DNA of 64,000 bases from Haliscomenobacter sp041740695 (GCF_041740695.1 NZ_JBGSLK010000053.1:91688-155687); one strand, 5' to 3'. Counted from the stretch's first letter, positions 43,578 to 53,140 are shown. Numbers and translations are program-made. Notes: a model not told the origin generated them from the letters alone.

Positions 43578-44606
43578 ATGAACCGTACCACCTGGCTTTT
43601 ACTCTCCTTCTTTATCCTCGGCGTTATTGCCGTGGGTTATATCTATTTCAACCGCGAAGACGCCCTTATGCGTGGCCTCAAAGCCGAGCGCAATTTTGCC
43701 GTCAAAGACGTTAGCCGTCTGCAAAAAATCTTCATCGCTCAACGCGATGGGGAGACGACACTATTGGAAAAAAAAGGCGCAGAGTGGCTCTACAACGGCA
43801 AGTTCAAAGCCCGTCCCAATGCCATGGAAAATTTACTCGATGCCATTCAACGGGTTGAAATCGACCACATCCCCGCCAAAGCAGCCATCAAAAACATCGT
43901 CAAAAACCTGGCAGGGGAAGGTATCAAGGTGGAATTGTACGAATCGGGCGACCAACCCATCAAAACCTACTACATCGGCAGTGGCACACAGGACGAACGC
44001 GGCGTGTACATGATAATGGATGGTTTTGATCAGCCCTTCGTTTGCCACATCCCCGGCTGGGAAGGCAATTTGCGCTACCGCTACAATTTACGGGGTGATG
44101 ATTGGCGCGACAAAACAGTGTTCGCCGAAGATCCCGAAAACATCCAAAGCGTGAGTATTGAATACCCAAAACAAAAAAATCGCTCCTTTAAACTAGAGCG
44201 CAAGGGCGGCAGCAGTTTTGACATCCGGCCTTTTTACGAAATCACGCCCAATCTTCGTTTGCCTTATCGCGAGGGCAGCGCGGAGGCTTTTTTGATTGGT
44301 TTTGAAAGCCTGGTGGCGGAAGCTTTTGAAAACGAAACCCCAGCCAAAGATTCCGTGCGGCAAATTATCCCCTTCAGCGTGATTACCTTGACCAACAAAC
44401 AGGGCAAAACCACTCAAGCCAAATTGTTCCCCATTTTCCCGGACGCCATCCTGTCGCTTGACCCCAAAACAGGGCAATGGATCAGCGCCGATGGAGCTAC
44501 TGTGGAGCGCTATTTTGTAGATCATAGTTCAGGGGATTTTATGCTGATTCAGGATCGGGTGTTTCGGAAAGTGTTGCGGGGTTTGGAGTTTTTTTATGGG
44601 CGGTGA
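43578..44606 (+). CDS. DUF4340 domain protein
   Basis: A 342-residue protein with an N-terminal membrane helix (MNRTTWLLLSFFILGVIAVGYIYF) and a large periplasmic DUF4340 region (FAVKDVSRLQKIFIAQRDGETTLLEKKG and WLYNGKFKARPNAMENLLDAIQ are its usual opening; YIGSGTQDERGVYM and FVCHIPGW follow). DUF4340 proteins are commonly encoded near GldG-like ABC components, as here 2 kb away, and may help the same transporter. Function is unproven. Confidence 0.83.
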   Translation: MNRTTWLLLSFFILGVIAVGYIYFNREDALMRGLKAERNFAVKDVSRLQKIFIAQRDGETTLLEKKGAEWLYNGKFKARPNAMENLLDAIQRVEIDHIPAKAAIKNIVKNLAGEGIKVELYESGDQPIKTYYIGSGTQDERGVYMIMDGFDQPFVCHIPGWEGNLRYRYNLRGDDWRDKTVFAEDPENIQSVSIEYPKQKNRSFKLERKGGSSFDIRPFYEITPNLRLPYREGSAEAFLIGFESLVAEAFENETPAKDSVRQIIPFSVITLTNKQGKTTQAKLFPIFPDAILSLDPKTGQWISADGATVERYFVDHSSGDFMLIQDRVFRKVLRGLEFFYGR

Positions 44607-44930
44607 TAGAACTTACTCCTTTTAGCGCAATTCCGAATATCGAGCGCGAGGTAGGATTTCGCACCTGCGACCGTCGAGCTTGACGCCTTTGGCGTCAGTA
44701 AAAGATCGACGAGCGCCCACGTGTGGCGAGTAAAATTTTGATGAATGCTCCGATAAATTTTTCAAGAGCTGGTCGAGGCTTTTAATGCATTTCCAGGTTT
44801 TATAAGCAAAATGCACATTGGGAAGGTGAAAATTTACACTTTTACTGAACTGGCGGAGGATACGGTGGTCGTTTTGGATTTGAAAAAATAGAGATCAGCC
44901 CAAATTTTAATTTCAGGAAAGCAGCCCTAA
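44607..44930. other. Intergenic region, 324 bp, with small hairpins and a 26-codon frame
   Basis: It holds a GACGCC-TTT-GGCGTC hairpin (44680-44694 region) and, at 44811-44891 on the plus strand, a 26-codon frame (MHIGKVKIYTFTELAEDTVVVLDLKK) with no recognised family, perhaps a gene remnant. The segment around 44640-44670 read on the minus strand recalls a tRNA T-arm but does not fold as a tRNA. Confidence 0.4.
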
Positions 44931-45980
44931 TCACGAGTTGTGCACTGAATTTTGATACTCCGCGATCAATTTTTCAACATACTCCAAATCCATTACTACG
45001 ATAGTGGCTATTTCGCTTGCAGGCATCTTGGCTAATTGATGGAGATTGAGAATCGTGGTATTGATGCGTTGGCGCTCTTCTTCAATCGCCTTTTGGCGTT
45101 CTTCTTCCGCCTTTTGGCGCTCTTCTTCCACCTTTTGGCGTTCTTCTTCCGCCTTTTGGCGTTCTTCTTTCAATGCCTGAATTGGATTGTACCCGAAGAT
45201 GTGTTCGTACAAGCCTAATGCAAAGTCCTTGGTTCCTTCACTGATGATCATCTTTTCTTCGTTTGGAAATGCCAATGAAAATTGAGTTTGCTGAAATTCA
45301 TTCTCCAAGTCCTTAGGTAAATCTACAAAATCTCTTACAAAGATAAGCAATTTGATAACTTTGTCAATGTAAAGGCGTTGCTTGGATCGAACCAAATTGA
45401 AGAGCTGAACCTTCAATTGAAGCCGAAGTTTGGAATCATTGCGACTACGAAAGGCATATTGAGCGGCTAACATAGCAATGGCAAAAGGGTTATCAGATGC
45501 ATTAATCAAATCTTGCTCATCCAGTTCTATCGCAACAACAGATTTAAATTTATACTCTAGGGTCGTTTCAAAGGTCAAATTATTATAGCTTCGTTCTTCT
45601 TGAGGGGGTGGAGCACCTGTAAAAACAGCGATTGCGGTTATGTTTTCAATATTGTAGCGCAATCCAATTAAAGCTCGATAGTTGTACATTCGGTAGGAGA
45701 ATCCTGGTTCCGGTTTGTGCTGAAATTCTCCATGTACAAAAACATGATGTTCGCCACCAACTTTTAAGTGTACTTTGACCAGTTTATCCGTTTGTTTTCT
45801 TTTGCCACGTATTTTGAACTTTCCCCTCATGGCATTGATGAGTTCTTGTTCCAAAAACTCATATCCTTGGCTCCAGTCGATGGCTTCAAAAAGTGCTGGA
45901 TTTACGAAAGCAATGAAATCTGGGAAAAAATCATTGATGAAATCCTTTAATAAAGCGTCATAATCAATGGGTTTGGCCAT
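44931..45980 (-). CDS. Rpn-like PD-(D/E)XK nuclease family protein with variable heptad-repeat tail
   Basis: A 349-residue protein of the Rpn/YhgA-like transposase-nuclease type. The N-terminal nuclease-like domain has LLKDFINDFFPDFIAFV, then KIRGKRKQTDKLVKVHLK and HVFVHGEFQHKPEPGFSYRMYNYRALI (Glu-x-Gln of the PD-(D/E)XK core). A helical domain follows. The tail (~280-320) is a charged coiled coil of EERQKAE heptads encoded by 21-base DNA repeats, ending in LAKMPASEIATIVVMDLEYVEKLI. ATG 45980 is fixed by the promoter at 46010-46040. Relatives have been linked to recombination and phage defence. Confidence 0.8.
   Translation of the reverse strand: MAKPIDYDALLKDFINDFFPDFIAFVNPALFEAIDWSQGYEFLEQELINAMRGKFKIRGKRKQTDKLVKVHLKVGGEHHVFVHGEFQHKPEPGFSYRMYNYRALIGLRYNIENITAIAVFTGAPPPQEERSYNNLTFETTLEYKFKSVVAIELDEQDLINASDNPFAIAMLAAQYAFRSRNDSKLRLQLKVQLFNLVRSKQRLYIDKVIKLLIFVRDFVDLPKDLENEFQQTQFSLAFPNEEKMIISEGTKDFALGLYEHIFGYNPIQALKEERQKAEEERQKVEEERQKAEEERQKAIEEERQRINTTILNLHQLAKMPASEIATIVVMDLEYVEKLIAEYQNSVHNS
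45071..45170. repeat. 21-bp tandem repeat inside the Rpn-like gene
   Basis: About five units of GCCTTTTGGCGTTCTTCTTCC with few changes, in frame, encoding EERQKAE heptads. Unit gain or loss would lengthen or shorten the coiled coil by 7 residues without breaking the frame. Confidence 0.85.
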
Positions 45981-46009
45981 AAAGACAGGTGTTTTGTTTT
46001 GCCAAAACC

Positions 46010-46040
46010 CAAAATTAGTTTTATTCAATAAAAAAACAAA
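46010..46040 (-). promoter_or_regulatory. Bacteroidota promoter of the Rpn-like gene
   Basis: On the minus strand TTTG (46040-46037), 19 bases, then TAATTTTG (46017-46010): an exact match to TTTG-N19-TAnnTTTG. Transcription should begin near 46003, which excludes the ATG at 46028 and supports ATG 45980. Confidence 0.7.
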
Positions 46041-46118
46041 ACAAATAATTCATTTATTATAGGGTTGGATCATTCTAAATTTTCTTATTTTGGCATAGCT
46101 GAATCAAGGAAATTTAGA

Positions 46119-49100
46119 ATGTTAGAAAAAAAATGGTTTTTTGGCCTCATCGTCGCGCTCATATGTTGTGCCTGTTCCACCGAGCTCCCGCCGGAACTGG
46201 AAGCAGAGCTCGCTGCCCTCCCCCCTGATCTGGACTACAACCTCCACGTCAAACCCATCCTTTCCGACAAGTTTTTCGCCTGCCACGGGCCCGACAAAGC
46301 CAAACAAAAAGCGGGCCTGCGTCTCGACCTACCCGAAGGTGCTTACGCTCAACTGGAAGAAAGCCCCGGCAAAGTCGCCATCAGCAAAGGCAGCCTGCGC
46401 CGCAGCGAGCTGTTTCACCGCATCATTTCCGATGACCCTGAATACCTCATGCCCACGCCCGAGTCCCACCTCAGTTTGAGCAATCGGGAAAAAGCCATCC
46501 TCATCCAATGGATCAAAAATGGGGCGGAATACCAGCCCCACTGGGCTTTTGTAGCACCAAAACAACCTAAAATTCCCAACGTAAAAAGTAAGGACTGGGT
46601 CAAAAACCCCATCGACAACTTCGTGTTGCAAAAACTGGAATCCGAAAAACTCCAGCCCAACACAGAAGCCCCCAAAGCCATCCTCTTGCGCCGTTTGTCC
46701 CTCGACCTGACCGGGCTCCCTCCTACCCTGGCCGAAATCGACGCTTTTGAACAAGACAAATCGCCCAATTCCTACGAAAAACAGGTAGATCGCTTACTCC
46801 AATCGCCCCATTACGGTGAAAAAATGGCGGTGGACTGGCTGGATTTGGCGCGTTTTGCCGATTCTCATGGCTACACTGTGGATCGCCTGCGCGACATGTC
46901 GCCTTACCGCGATTGGGTCATCCAGGCCTTCAACCGCAACCAACCTTACAACCAATTCATCCAATGGCAATTGGCCGGCGACTTGCTGCCTAAACCCAGT
47001 CGCGACATGTTGATCGCCACTGCCTTTAATCGCAACCACCCCCAAAACCTGGAAGGTGGCATAATCGAAGAAGAGTTTCAAACCGAATACGTCATCGACC
47101 GCACCAACACCTTTGGCGACGCTTTTTTAGGACTTTCGCTGGGCTGCGCCAAATGCCACGACCACAAATACGATCCCCTTTCGCAGGAGAATTATTAAGA
47201 AATTTTTTCCTTTTTCAACAACGTCAAAGAGGCCGGTCAGATCTCCTGGGATGGCGCCTTGCCTACACCAACTTTGCTTTTGCCCACCAAAAAGCAGGAA
47301 AAAATGCTGGCCACCATCCAAAAATCCATTGTCGAGCAAGAACAGCAGGTGGAAAAACTCAGCACTCAAACGATAGCGGCATTTCAGGAATGGCTAAACA
47401 AAGGTCAGCAGCAAAAACTGGCCGCTGAAAAAATCCCCCAATCCGGCCTGCAAGCCCACTATAGCTTCGATGCCAGGGACTTAAAAAACCAGGTCAACGC
47501 CAAACAAGTCGGCATCATGAAGCGGGAAACAGGCATGACCGGAGACAAACCCAACTTCATCAACGCCAACGCGGGCAAAGCCCTCGCACTCGACGGCGAT
47601 GTGTACCTCGACCTTGGCGAAGTGGGCATTTTCCGCAAATCCGAACCCTTCAGCATCGGCATCAAGGCTTTGATTCCAAAGTCTTTGAACGAAGGCGTAT
47701 TGTTCCACAAAAGCAGCGCCGAACGTTTGTACAATTTCCGGGGCTTTCACGTTTACCTCAAAAACGATCGCCTCGAAATCAATATGGCGCATACCGCCCC
47801 CTCCAATGCGATTACACGGGTGAGTCGAGCGCCTGTGCCGCGCGATCGCTGGTTGCACCTGACCCTCACTTATGATGGCTCGGCACGCGCTTCGGGATTC
47901 AACTTGTACCTGGATGGACAAGCGCTCGCGATGGAAACGACCATGGATCAACTGTACAAAGACATCCTCCTGGTTGGCAATCCCCAACCTGGCCTACAAA
48001 TCGGTGCCTGGTGGCGCGGCCTCGGCTTCAAAGGTGGGCAGGTGGACGACATCAGCGTGTACAAGCGTGAGTTGACGCCCTTTGAGGTGGGCGTGCTGGC
48101 GCAAAAACAGACTTGGGCCAAGGTCTCGAACAAACCCGTTGCACAATTGAGCGAAGCTAAAAAAGGGCATTTATTGGCTTATTACCAGCAGGTCGTTTCG
48201 CCCCCTCTACAAGAAGCCCGCAAAACCCTCCAGTCGCGCCGCACCGAACTCTCCGACTCCAGCGAGCAGATCGAAGAATTGATGGTGATGCAGGAAATGA
48301 AACACCCCAAAAAGACCTTCCTCTTGAATCGGGGCAACTACGACATGCCCGGCAAGCAGGTTTTTCCCAATACTCCTGCCTCCATTTTGGCCTGGCCTAA
48401 AAATCTACCCAAAAACCGCCTGGGTTTGGCCCAATGGCTGTGCCTACCTGAACATCCGCTAACAGCTCGGGTCGCGGTCAATCGATTCTGGCAAAACTAC
48501 TTTGGCACGGGGCTGGTCAAAACCACGGAAGACTTTGGCAACCAGGGCGAAATGCCCAGCCATCCGCAACTGCTGGATTGGCTGGCGCTGCGTTTTATTG
48601 AATCGGGTTGGGATGTCAAGGCCCTGCAAAAACTCATCGTTTTATCGGCCACTTATCGGCAGGATTCGAGGGTGGACAAAAGCTTGCGGGAGAAAGACCC
48701 CGAAAATCGCCTGCTGGCGCGAGGCCCGGCTTTTCGGCTTTCAGCAGAACAAATTCGCGACAATGCCCTGTTGGCCAGTGGTTTGTTGAATCCAAAAATT
48801 GGGGGCAAAAGTATCAAACCCTACCAACCTGCGGGCCTGTGGGAAATCAACAGTGCAAGCTACACCGCGGATACCAGCGATGCGGTGTACCGTCGGAGTT
48901 TGTACATCCTCATCAAACGTTCCGTGCCCAATCCGACCCTGGCGACTTTTGACGCAGGTTCGCGGAGCTATTGCGTGGTTAGGCGGCAAAAGACCAATAC
49001 CCCCTTGCAGGCGCTGGTGACCTTGAACGATCCAACTTTTATTGAAGCTTCGAAGGTATTGGGGGAACAAATGTGCAAGATTTCGGATGCGCCGAAGGCC

Positions 49101-49340
49101 ATTGCTACGGTATACCGGAAGTTGACGGGTTTGCAGCCTTCGAAGGCGGAATTGGCTTTGTTGTTAAAAATGCAACGTGCCCAGCAGGAAAATTTCAAAC
49201 TTCATCCTGAAAAAGCGAAGGGCTGGCTTGATGCGGGTTTGTACAAACTGAATTCCAAACTGGATAAAGCGATGCTGGCGGCGAATGCGGTGGTGGCGAA
49301 TACGATTATGAATTCGGATGCGACCCTGAGTAAACGATAA
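46119..49340 (+). pseudogene. DUF1549/DUF1553 (planctomycete-type cytochrome) lipoprotein with internal stop and damaged heme motif
   Basis: One continuous frame of ~1,073 codons, broken by a TAA at 47196-47198. Order: lipoprotein signal (LICCACS), planctomycete cytochrome c-like domain (DYNLHVKPILSDKFFACHGPD), DUF1549 (PIDNFVLQKLE to CHDHKYDPLSQENY), stop, a LamG-like domain (~47450-48070) and DUF1553 (LPKNRLGLAQWLCLPEHPLTARVAVNRFWQ onwards). After the stop the same frame goes on with the expected FSFFNNVKEAG, so it is a point change, probably TAT to TAA. The heme motif CxxCH reads FFACH: the first Cys is a Phe. If the stop were only a sequencing error, the protein would still lack covalent heme attachment. 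Confidence 0.85.
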
Positions 49341-49343
49341 AAT

Positions 49344-49464
49344 GGTTTAGGAAGGTTTAGGAGGTTGAGAAGGTTTAGGCTACCGCAAGCGTTTTTGACT
49401 TAGCTCTTGTCTAAGTCACTGCGGTAGCCTCAACCTCCTCAACCTTCCTCAACCTTCCTCAACT
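49344..49464. repeat. TTGAGG-type foldback element, copy 3
   Basis: Begins 4 bases after the stop codon at 49340 and ends 15 bases before the DUF1501 gene. The left arm mixes GGTTTAGGA and GGTTGAGAA units, ending GGCTACCGC; the right arm GCGGTAGCC leads into CTCAACCTTC units. The loop includes TTGACTTAG and TGTCTAAGTCACT. Confidence 0.9.
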
Positions 49465-49478
49465 TCAAAACAACTAAA

Positions 49479-50984
49479 ATGTCCACCCATAACCACGACC
49501 CATTTCGGCTCCATACCCCCGAATTTGATTCCTTGAACAAACAATGGGATCGGCGCAATTTTTTGCTCAAAACGGCGCTGGGTTTGGGGGCGATAGCCAC
49601 CGGGACTTTATTGGGCACCCGCTCGATTTCAGGAGGAGCTTCGAGCAATCCAGGCGCAGATTTTCAAAAAGCGATGTTGGACGCATTACCACATTTTGCC
49701 CCCAAAGCCAAAAGGATCGTGTACCTGTTCATGAGTGGTGGCCCTTCGCAGTTTGAAACCTTTGATTACAAACCCAAGCTCCAAAACATGCTGGGCCAAA
49801 ACTTGCCCGACTCGGTGCGCAAAGGCCAGCGCCTGACCGGAATGAGCGCCAATCAAGCCAGTTTACCCATCGCTCCTGCTTTTTGCCAATTCAATCAGCA
49901 CGGGCAAAACCAAACCTGGGTCAGCGACTTGTTGCCCCATACCGCCAAAATAGTCGACGACTTGTGCATCGTCAAATCGGTTTTTTCCGAAGCCATCAAC
50001 CACGATCCAGCTTTGACCTTTTTCCAAACTGGCAATCAGCTCCCGGGGCGGCCTTCGATTGGTTCCTGGATCAGTTATGGCCTGGGTTCTGACAATCAAA
50101 ACTTGCCAACCTTTATCGTCCTGGTGTCTAAAGATGCTCCGCGCGATCAGCCGCTGTATGCCCGTTTGTGGGGCAATGGTTTTTTGCCCTCCGAACACCA
50201 GGGTGTGCAGTTTCGATCGGGAAAAGACCCCGTTTTGTTCCTCAACAACCCCGAAGGTTACGACGGTACCGATCGCCAGGAGATGCTCGACTACCTCAAA
50301 CAACTCAATCAACTGCAAAATGAGGCCTATGGCGACCCTGAAGTCAATGCCCGCATTGCCCAATACGAAATGGCTTATCGCATGCAAACCTCGGTACCCG
50401 AAGTCATGGACATTTCCGAAGAAACGGACGAAACCTTTGAATTGTACGGGCCAACGAGCCGGGATCCGGGAACTTACGCCGCCAATTGTATTTTGGCTCG
50501 GAAACTTTTGGAAAAAGATGTTAAGTTCGTACAATTGTACCACCAAGGCTGGGACCACCATGGCGGTTTGCCTGGCGGCATGAAGCAGCAATGCCAAACC
50601 ATCGATCAGCCTACGGCGGCCTTCATCACCGACCTCAAACGGAGGGGTTTGTTGGAGGACACGCTGGTGATTTGGGGTGGGGAATTTGGGCGTACGGTGT
50701 ACTCTCAAGGTATTCTTACAGCTGACAATTACGGTCGGGATCACCATCCGCGTTGTTTCACGATGTGGATGGCAGGTGCTGGGGTCAAAGCGGGATTTAG
50801 TTTTGGTGAAACCGATGATTTCAGTTACAACATTGTCAAAGACCCGGTGCATGTGCATGATTTTCATGCGACTTTAATGTACTTGCTGGGCATTGACCAC
50901 GAGCAGTTGACCTACAAGTTTCAGGGGCGGCGCTTCCGTTTGACGGATGTGCAGGGGAAAGTGGTGAAGGGAATTTTGGCTTAA
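49479..50984 (+). CDS. DUF1501 family protein (sulfatase-like fold), Tat-exported
   Basis: A 501-residue protein. Its N-terminus contains WDRRNFLLKTALGLGAIATG, a twin-arginine signal placed ~25 residues in, as is usual in this family. DUF1501 motifs: RIVYLFMSGGPSQFETFDYKP, then NHDPALTFFQTGNQLPGRPSIGSW and IWGGEFGRTVYSQG..GRDHHPRCFTMWMAGAGVK. The fold is related to alkaline phosphatase/sulfatase. In planctomycetes and Bacteroidota it is regularly paired with DUF1549/DUF1553 proteins, exactly as here. The biochemical role is unknown. Confidence 0.9.
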   Translation: MSTHNHDPFRLHTPEFDSLNKQWDRRNFLLKTALGLGAIATGTLLGTRSISGGASSNPGADFQKAMLDALPHFAPKAKRIVYLFMSGGPSQFETFDYKPKLQNMLGQNLPDSVRKGQRLTGMSANQASLPIAPAFCQFNQHGQNQTWVSDLLPHTAKIVDDLCIVKSVFSEAINHDPALTFFQTGNQLPGRPSIGSWISYGLGSDNQNLPTFIVLVSKDAPRDQPLYARLWGNGFLPSEHQGVQFRSGKDPVLFLNNPEGYDGTDRQEMLDYLKQLNQLQNEAYGDPEVNARIAQYEMAYRMQTSVPEVMDISEETDETFELYGPTSRDPGTYAANCILARKLLEKDVKFVQLYHQGWDHHGGLPGGMKQQCQTIDQPTAAFITDLKRRGLLEDTLVIWGGEFGRTVYSQGILTADNYGRDHHPRCFTMWMAGAGVKAGFSFGETDDFSYNIVKDPVHVHDFHATLMYLLGIDHEQLTYKFQGRRFRLTDVQGKVVKGILA

Positions 50985-50989
50985 ATTTT

Positions 50990-51108
50990 GGTTGAGAAAG
51001 GTTGAGAAGGTTGAGGGAGGTTGAGGCTACCGCAGTGACTTAGACGGCTTTGTCACAATCGTTGCGGTAGCCTCAACCTTCTCAACCTCCTCAACTTTCC
51101 TCAACCTC
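50990..51108. repeat. TTGAGG-type foldback element, copy 4 (core reversed)
   Basis: Begins 6 bases after the DUF1501 stop codon. The arms GGTTGAGAAAGGTTGAGAAGG.. and ..CCTTCTCAACCTCCTC enclose GGCTACCGC / GCGGTAGCC. The loop read on the minus strand (AACGATTGTGACAAAGCCGTCTAAGTCACT) matches the plus-strand loops of copies 1 and 3, so this copy is inserted in the opposite direction. Confidence 0.9.
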
Positions 51109-51127
51109 ACACCAACATACATCAGTT

Positions 51128-52234
51128 ATGCATCCACGCAGAAAATTTATTCGCAATGCCGCTTTGGCCTCCGCTGCCGCAGTGGCCAGTCCCAGCTTTG
51201 GCTTTTCAATTTTGCATCCAGAGCTTCAACCTGAGGACACCATCATCGGGCATGGCGAGTTCACCTACAAAGTCAACAAAGGTTGGGCTAAAATCAGCGC
51301 CAATTCCAACCCACTGATCAACTGCCACGAGATGGTTCAGGACAGCAAAGGCCGTTTAATCATGATTGGCGACCATACCAACAACAACATTCTGATCTTT
51401 GACCAATCGGGCAACTTGCTCGATTCCTGGGGGCATTCCTACCCCGGTGGCCACGGGTTGACCATCAGCAAAGAAGGGGGCGAAGACTTTTTGTGGATCG
51501 TCGACTGTGGGTATTACCAGGACAAGTACGGCGCTGGGAAAGCCCAGTCTGGACAAGTCATCAAAACCGACTTGACCGGGCGCATCCTCTTCAGCATCGG
51601 TCACCCCCGCACCATCGGTATTTACAAAGATGAGGAGCGTTTTCAACCCACCGAAACCGCAGTAGCCCCCAATGGCGACCTCTACGTAGCCGATGGGTAT
51701 GGCTCCGATTACATCATCCAATACAACAGCAAGGGGCAATACATCCGCCATTTTGGTGGCCGCAACAACGCCAACAAGGAACACAACCTGGTCAATGCCC
51801 ACGGCGTTGTAGTCGATACCCGTGATCCGAAAAATCCAGTGTTGGTTTGTACCTCACGGGAAGAAAACTGCTTCAAAGTGTTCAGCCTCGATGGCAAATA
51901 CATCAAGCGGATCGACCTTCCTGGTTTATACGTATGCCGTCCAGTGCTGGATGGTCAAAACCTGTATGCTGGGGTGTGTTGGTCTAAGGACGCGACAGGC
52001 AATCGGCAGAATGGTTCCGGTTTTGTAACCATTCTGGATGCCAACAACAAGGTGGTTTCCAACCCTGGCGGCACCGCGCCTACTTACAAAAATGGCGTTT
52101 TGCAGCCTTCACTGGCGCTGAGCGAGCGGGTATTCCACCACGGCCACGATGTTTGTGTGGACAATGACAAAAACGTCTACGTCTGTCAGTGGAATGCCAA
52201 TCATAGTACTCCCGTTAAACTAACCAGAGTCTAA
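51128..52234 (+). CDS. NHL-repeat beta-propeller protein, Tat-exported
   Basis: A 368-residue protein beginning MHPRRKFIRNAALASAAAVA, a twin-arginine signal. The mature part has repeated blades of the NHL/6-bladed propeller type (NNILIFDQSGNLLDSWG, GDLYVADGYGSDYIIQYNSKGQYIRHFGG, KNPVLVCTSREENCFKVFSLDGKYIKRI, DKNVYVCQWN). Similar proteins with this signal are found beside DUF1501 and DUF1549/1553 genes. It is probably a periplasmic binding or scaffold protein, or a lyase-like enzyme; function unknown. The stop codon is directly followed by the next ATG. Confidence 0.85.
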   Translation: MHPRRKFIRNAALASAAAVASPSFGFSILHPELQPEDTIIGHGEFTYKVNKGWAKISANSNPLINCHEMVQDSKGRLIMIGDHTNNNILIFDQSGNLLDSWGHSYPGGHGLTISKEGGEDFLWIVDCGYYQDKYGAGKAQSGQVIKTDLTGRILFSIGHPRTIGIYKDEERFQPTETAVAPNGDLYVADGYGSDYIIQYNSKGQYIRHFGGRNNANKEHNLVNAHGVVVDTRDPKNPVLVCTSREENCFKVFSLDGKYIKRIDLPGLYVCRPVLDGQNLYAGVCWSKDATGNRQNGSGFVTILDANNKVVSNPGGTAPTYKNGVLQPSLALSERVFHHGHDVCVDNDKNVYVCQWNANHSTPVKLTRV

Positions 52235-53140
52235 ATGGGCTATTTCCACCCACTATTGGTTCATTTGCCCATCGGCTTTTTGCTGCTGGCCATTTTGATG
52301 GATCTGTTGGCTTACCGCAGCGCGTTTGTTCAGTACCGCGCTGCGGTGCCCAGTACTTTATTTTTTGGTTTTGTGGCGGCGCTTTTGTCCTGTGGTACGG
52401 GATATTTGCTGGCAAGTTCGGGCGATTATGAGCCCGCGAGTTTGCAAGTACATCAACAAGGAGGCTGGATGGTAGCAGGTGCGAGTGGCGTACTTTGGTT
52501 GCTCAGCGGCGTATTTTTTCGGAAACAAAGCCAGGCAGGCTCGCGCTGGTTGAGTGCCTTGTTGTTGGCTCTGGGCGGAGTGATTGCCTATACCGGGCAC
52601 CAAGGTGGTAGTTTGACCCATGGCAGTGATTACCTCTCCTGGCGGGCGGCGAATGCACCAGCAATACCGATCCGCAGGGTTACTGTAGTGGATAGCACCG
52701 CCTTAGAATTGCCCAAAGTCAATCCCGATCTGCCCTTGGAAGTGGATGTTAAAGCGGTTGAACAATTGCGCAAATTGGGTTTTAATGTGCGGTATATGTT
52801 GAAACGGCCCGTCATGCTGGACATTACCTTGCCTGCCCAAGCGGGAAAACCTGCCTCAGAACTCATGCCAGCCTTACAAGCGGTAGCGCCGAGTATTGTT
52901 TGGTTGAATTTGTCGGATAATGGGTTTTCGGAAAAAGATTTGGAGTGGTTAAAAACCTGCCAGAACCTGGAGAAATTGAAATTGGCAAAGAATCCAATTG
53001 GGGACGGAGTCGTGGAAATTTTGGCGGGGTTAAAACATCTGGAAGCGGTGAATTTGAATGAGACGGAGCTTAGTGAGGCGGGGGTAAAACGATTAGAAAA
53101 CGTAGGTGTAGATCGTGTTTATGCTTGGCAAGCAAAGTAA
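52235..53140 (+). CDS. DUF2231 membrane domain joined to leucine-rich repeats, cytochrome domain missing
   Basis: A 301-residue protein. Four membrane helices of DUF2231 (HPLLVHLPIGFLLLAILMDLL at the start, YTGHQGGSLTHGSDYL at the end; ~1-135) are followed by ~40 linker residues and a C-terminal region with leucine-rich repeats (IVWLNLSDNGFSEKDLEWLKTCQNLEKLKLAKNPI and one more unit). In related proteins a planctomycete-type cytochrome c domain with CxxCH lies between the two parts; here there is none. It starts one base after the propeller gene's stop, so the two are coupled. Confidence 0.8.
   Translation: MGYFHPLLVHLPIGFLLLAILMDLLAYRSAFVQYRAAVPSTLFFGFVAALLSCGTGYLLASSGDYEPASLQVHQQGGWMVAGASGVLWLLSGVFFRKQSQAGSRWLSALLLALGGVIAYTGHQGGSLTHGSDYLSWRAANAPAIPIRRVTVVDSTALELPKVNPDLPLEVDVKAVEQLRKLGFNVRYMLKRPVMLDITLPAQAGKPASELMPALQAVAPSIVWLNLSDNGFSEKDLEWLKTCQNLEKLKLAKNPIGDGVVEILAGLKHLEAVNLNETELSEAGVKRLENVGVDRVYAWQAK

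Noticed and set aside
44637..44700. tRNA-like segment on the minus strand (T-arm-like GTCGCAGGTGCGAAATCC)
   Set aside because: The T-loop consensus is broken and no acceptor stem, D-arm or anticodon arm can be built around it.
45071..45170. CRISPR-like tandem array
   Set aside because: Units are directly adjacent without spacers and encode an in-frame heptad coiled coil.
47259..49340. Independent gene for the 3' half of the DUF1549/1553 protein
   Set aside because: It is in the same frame as the 5' half, lacks a signal peptide and the family's N-terminal domains, and is better explained as the part behind a nonsense codon.
49863..50867. 334-codon minus-strand frame across the DUF1501 gene
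   Set aside because: Shadow frame; DUF1501 motifs are clear on the plus strand.
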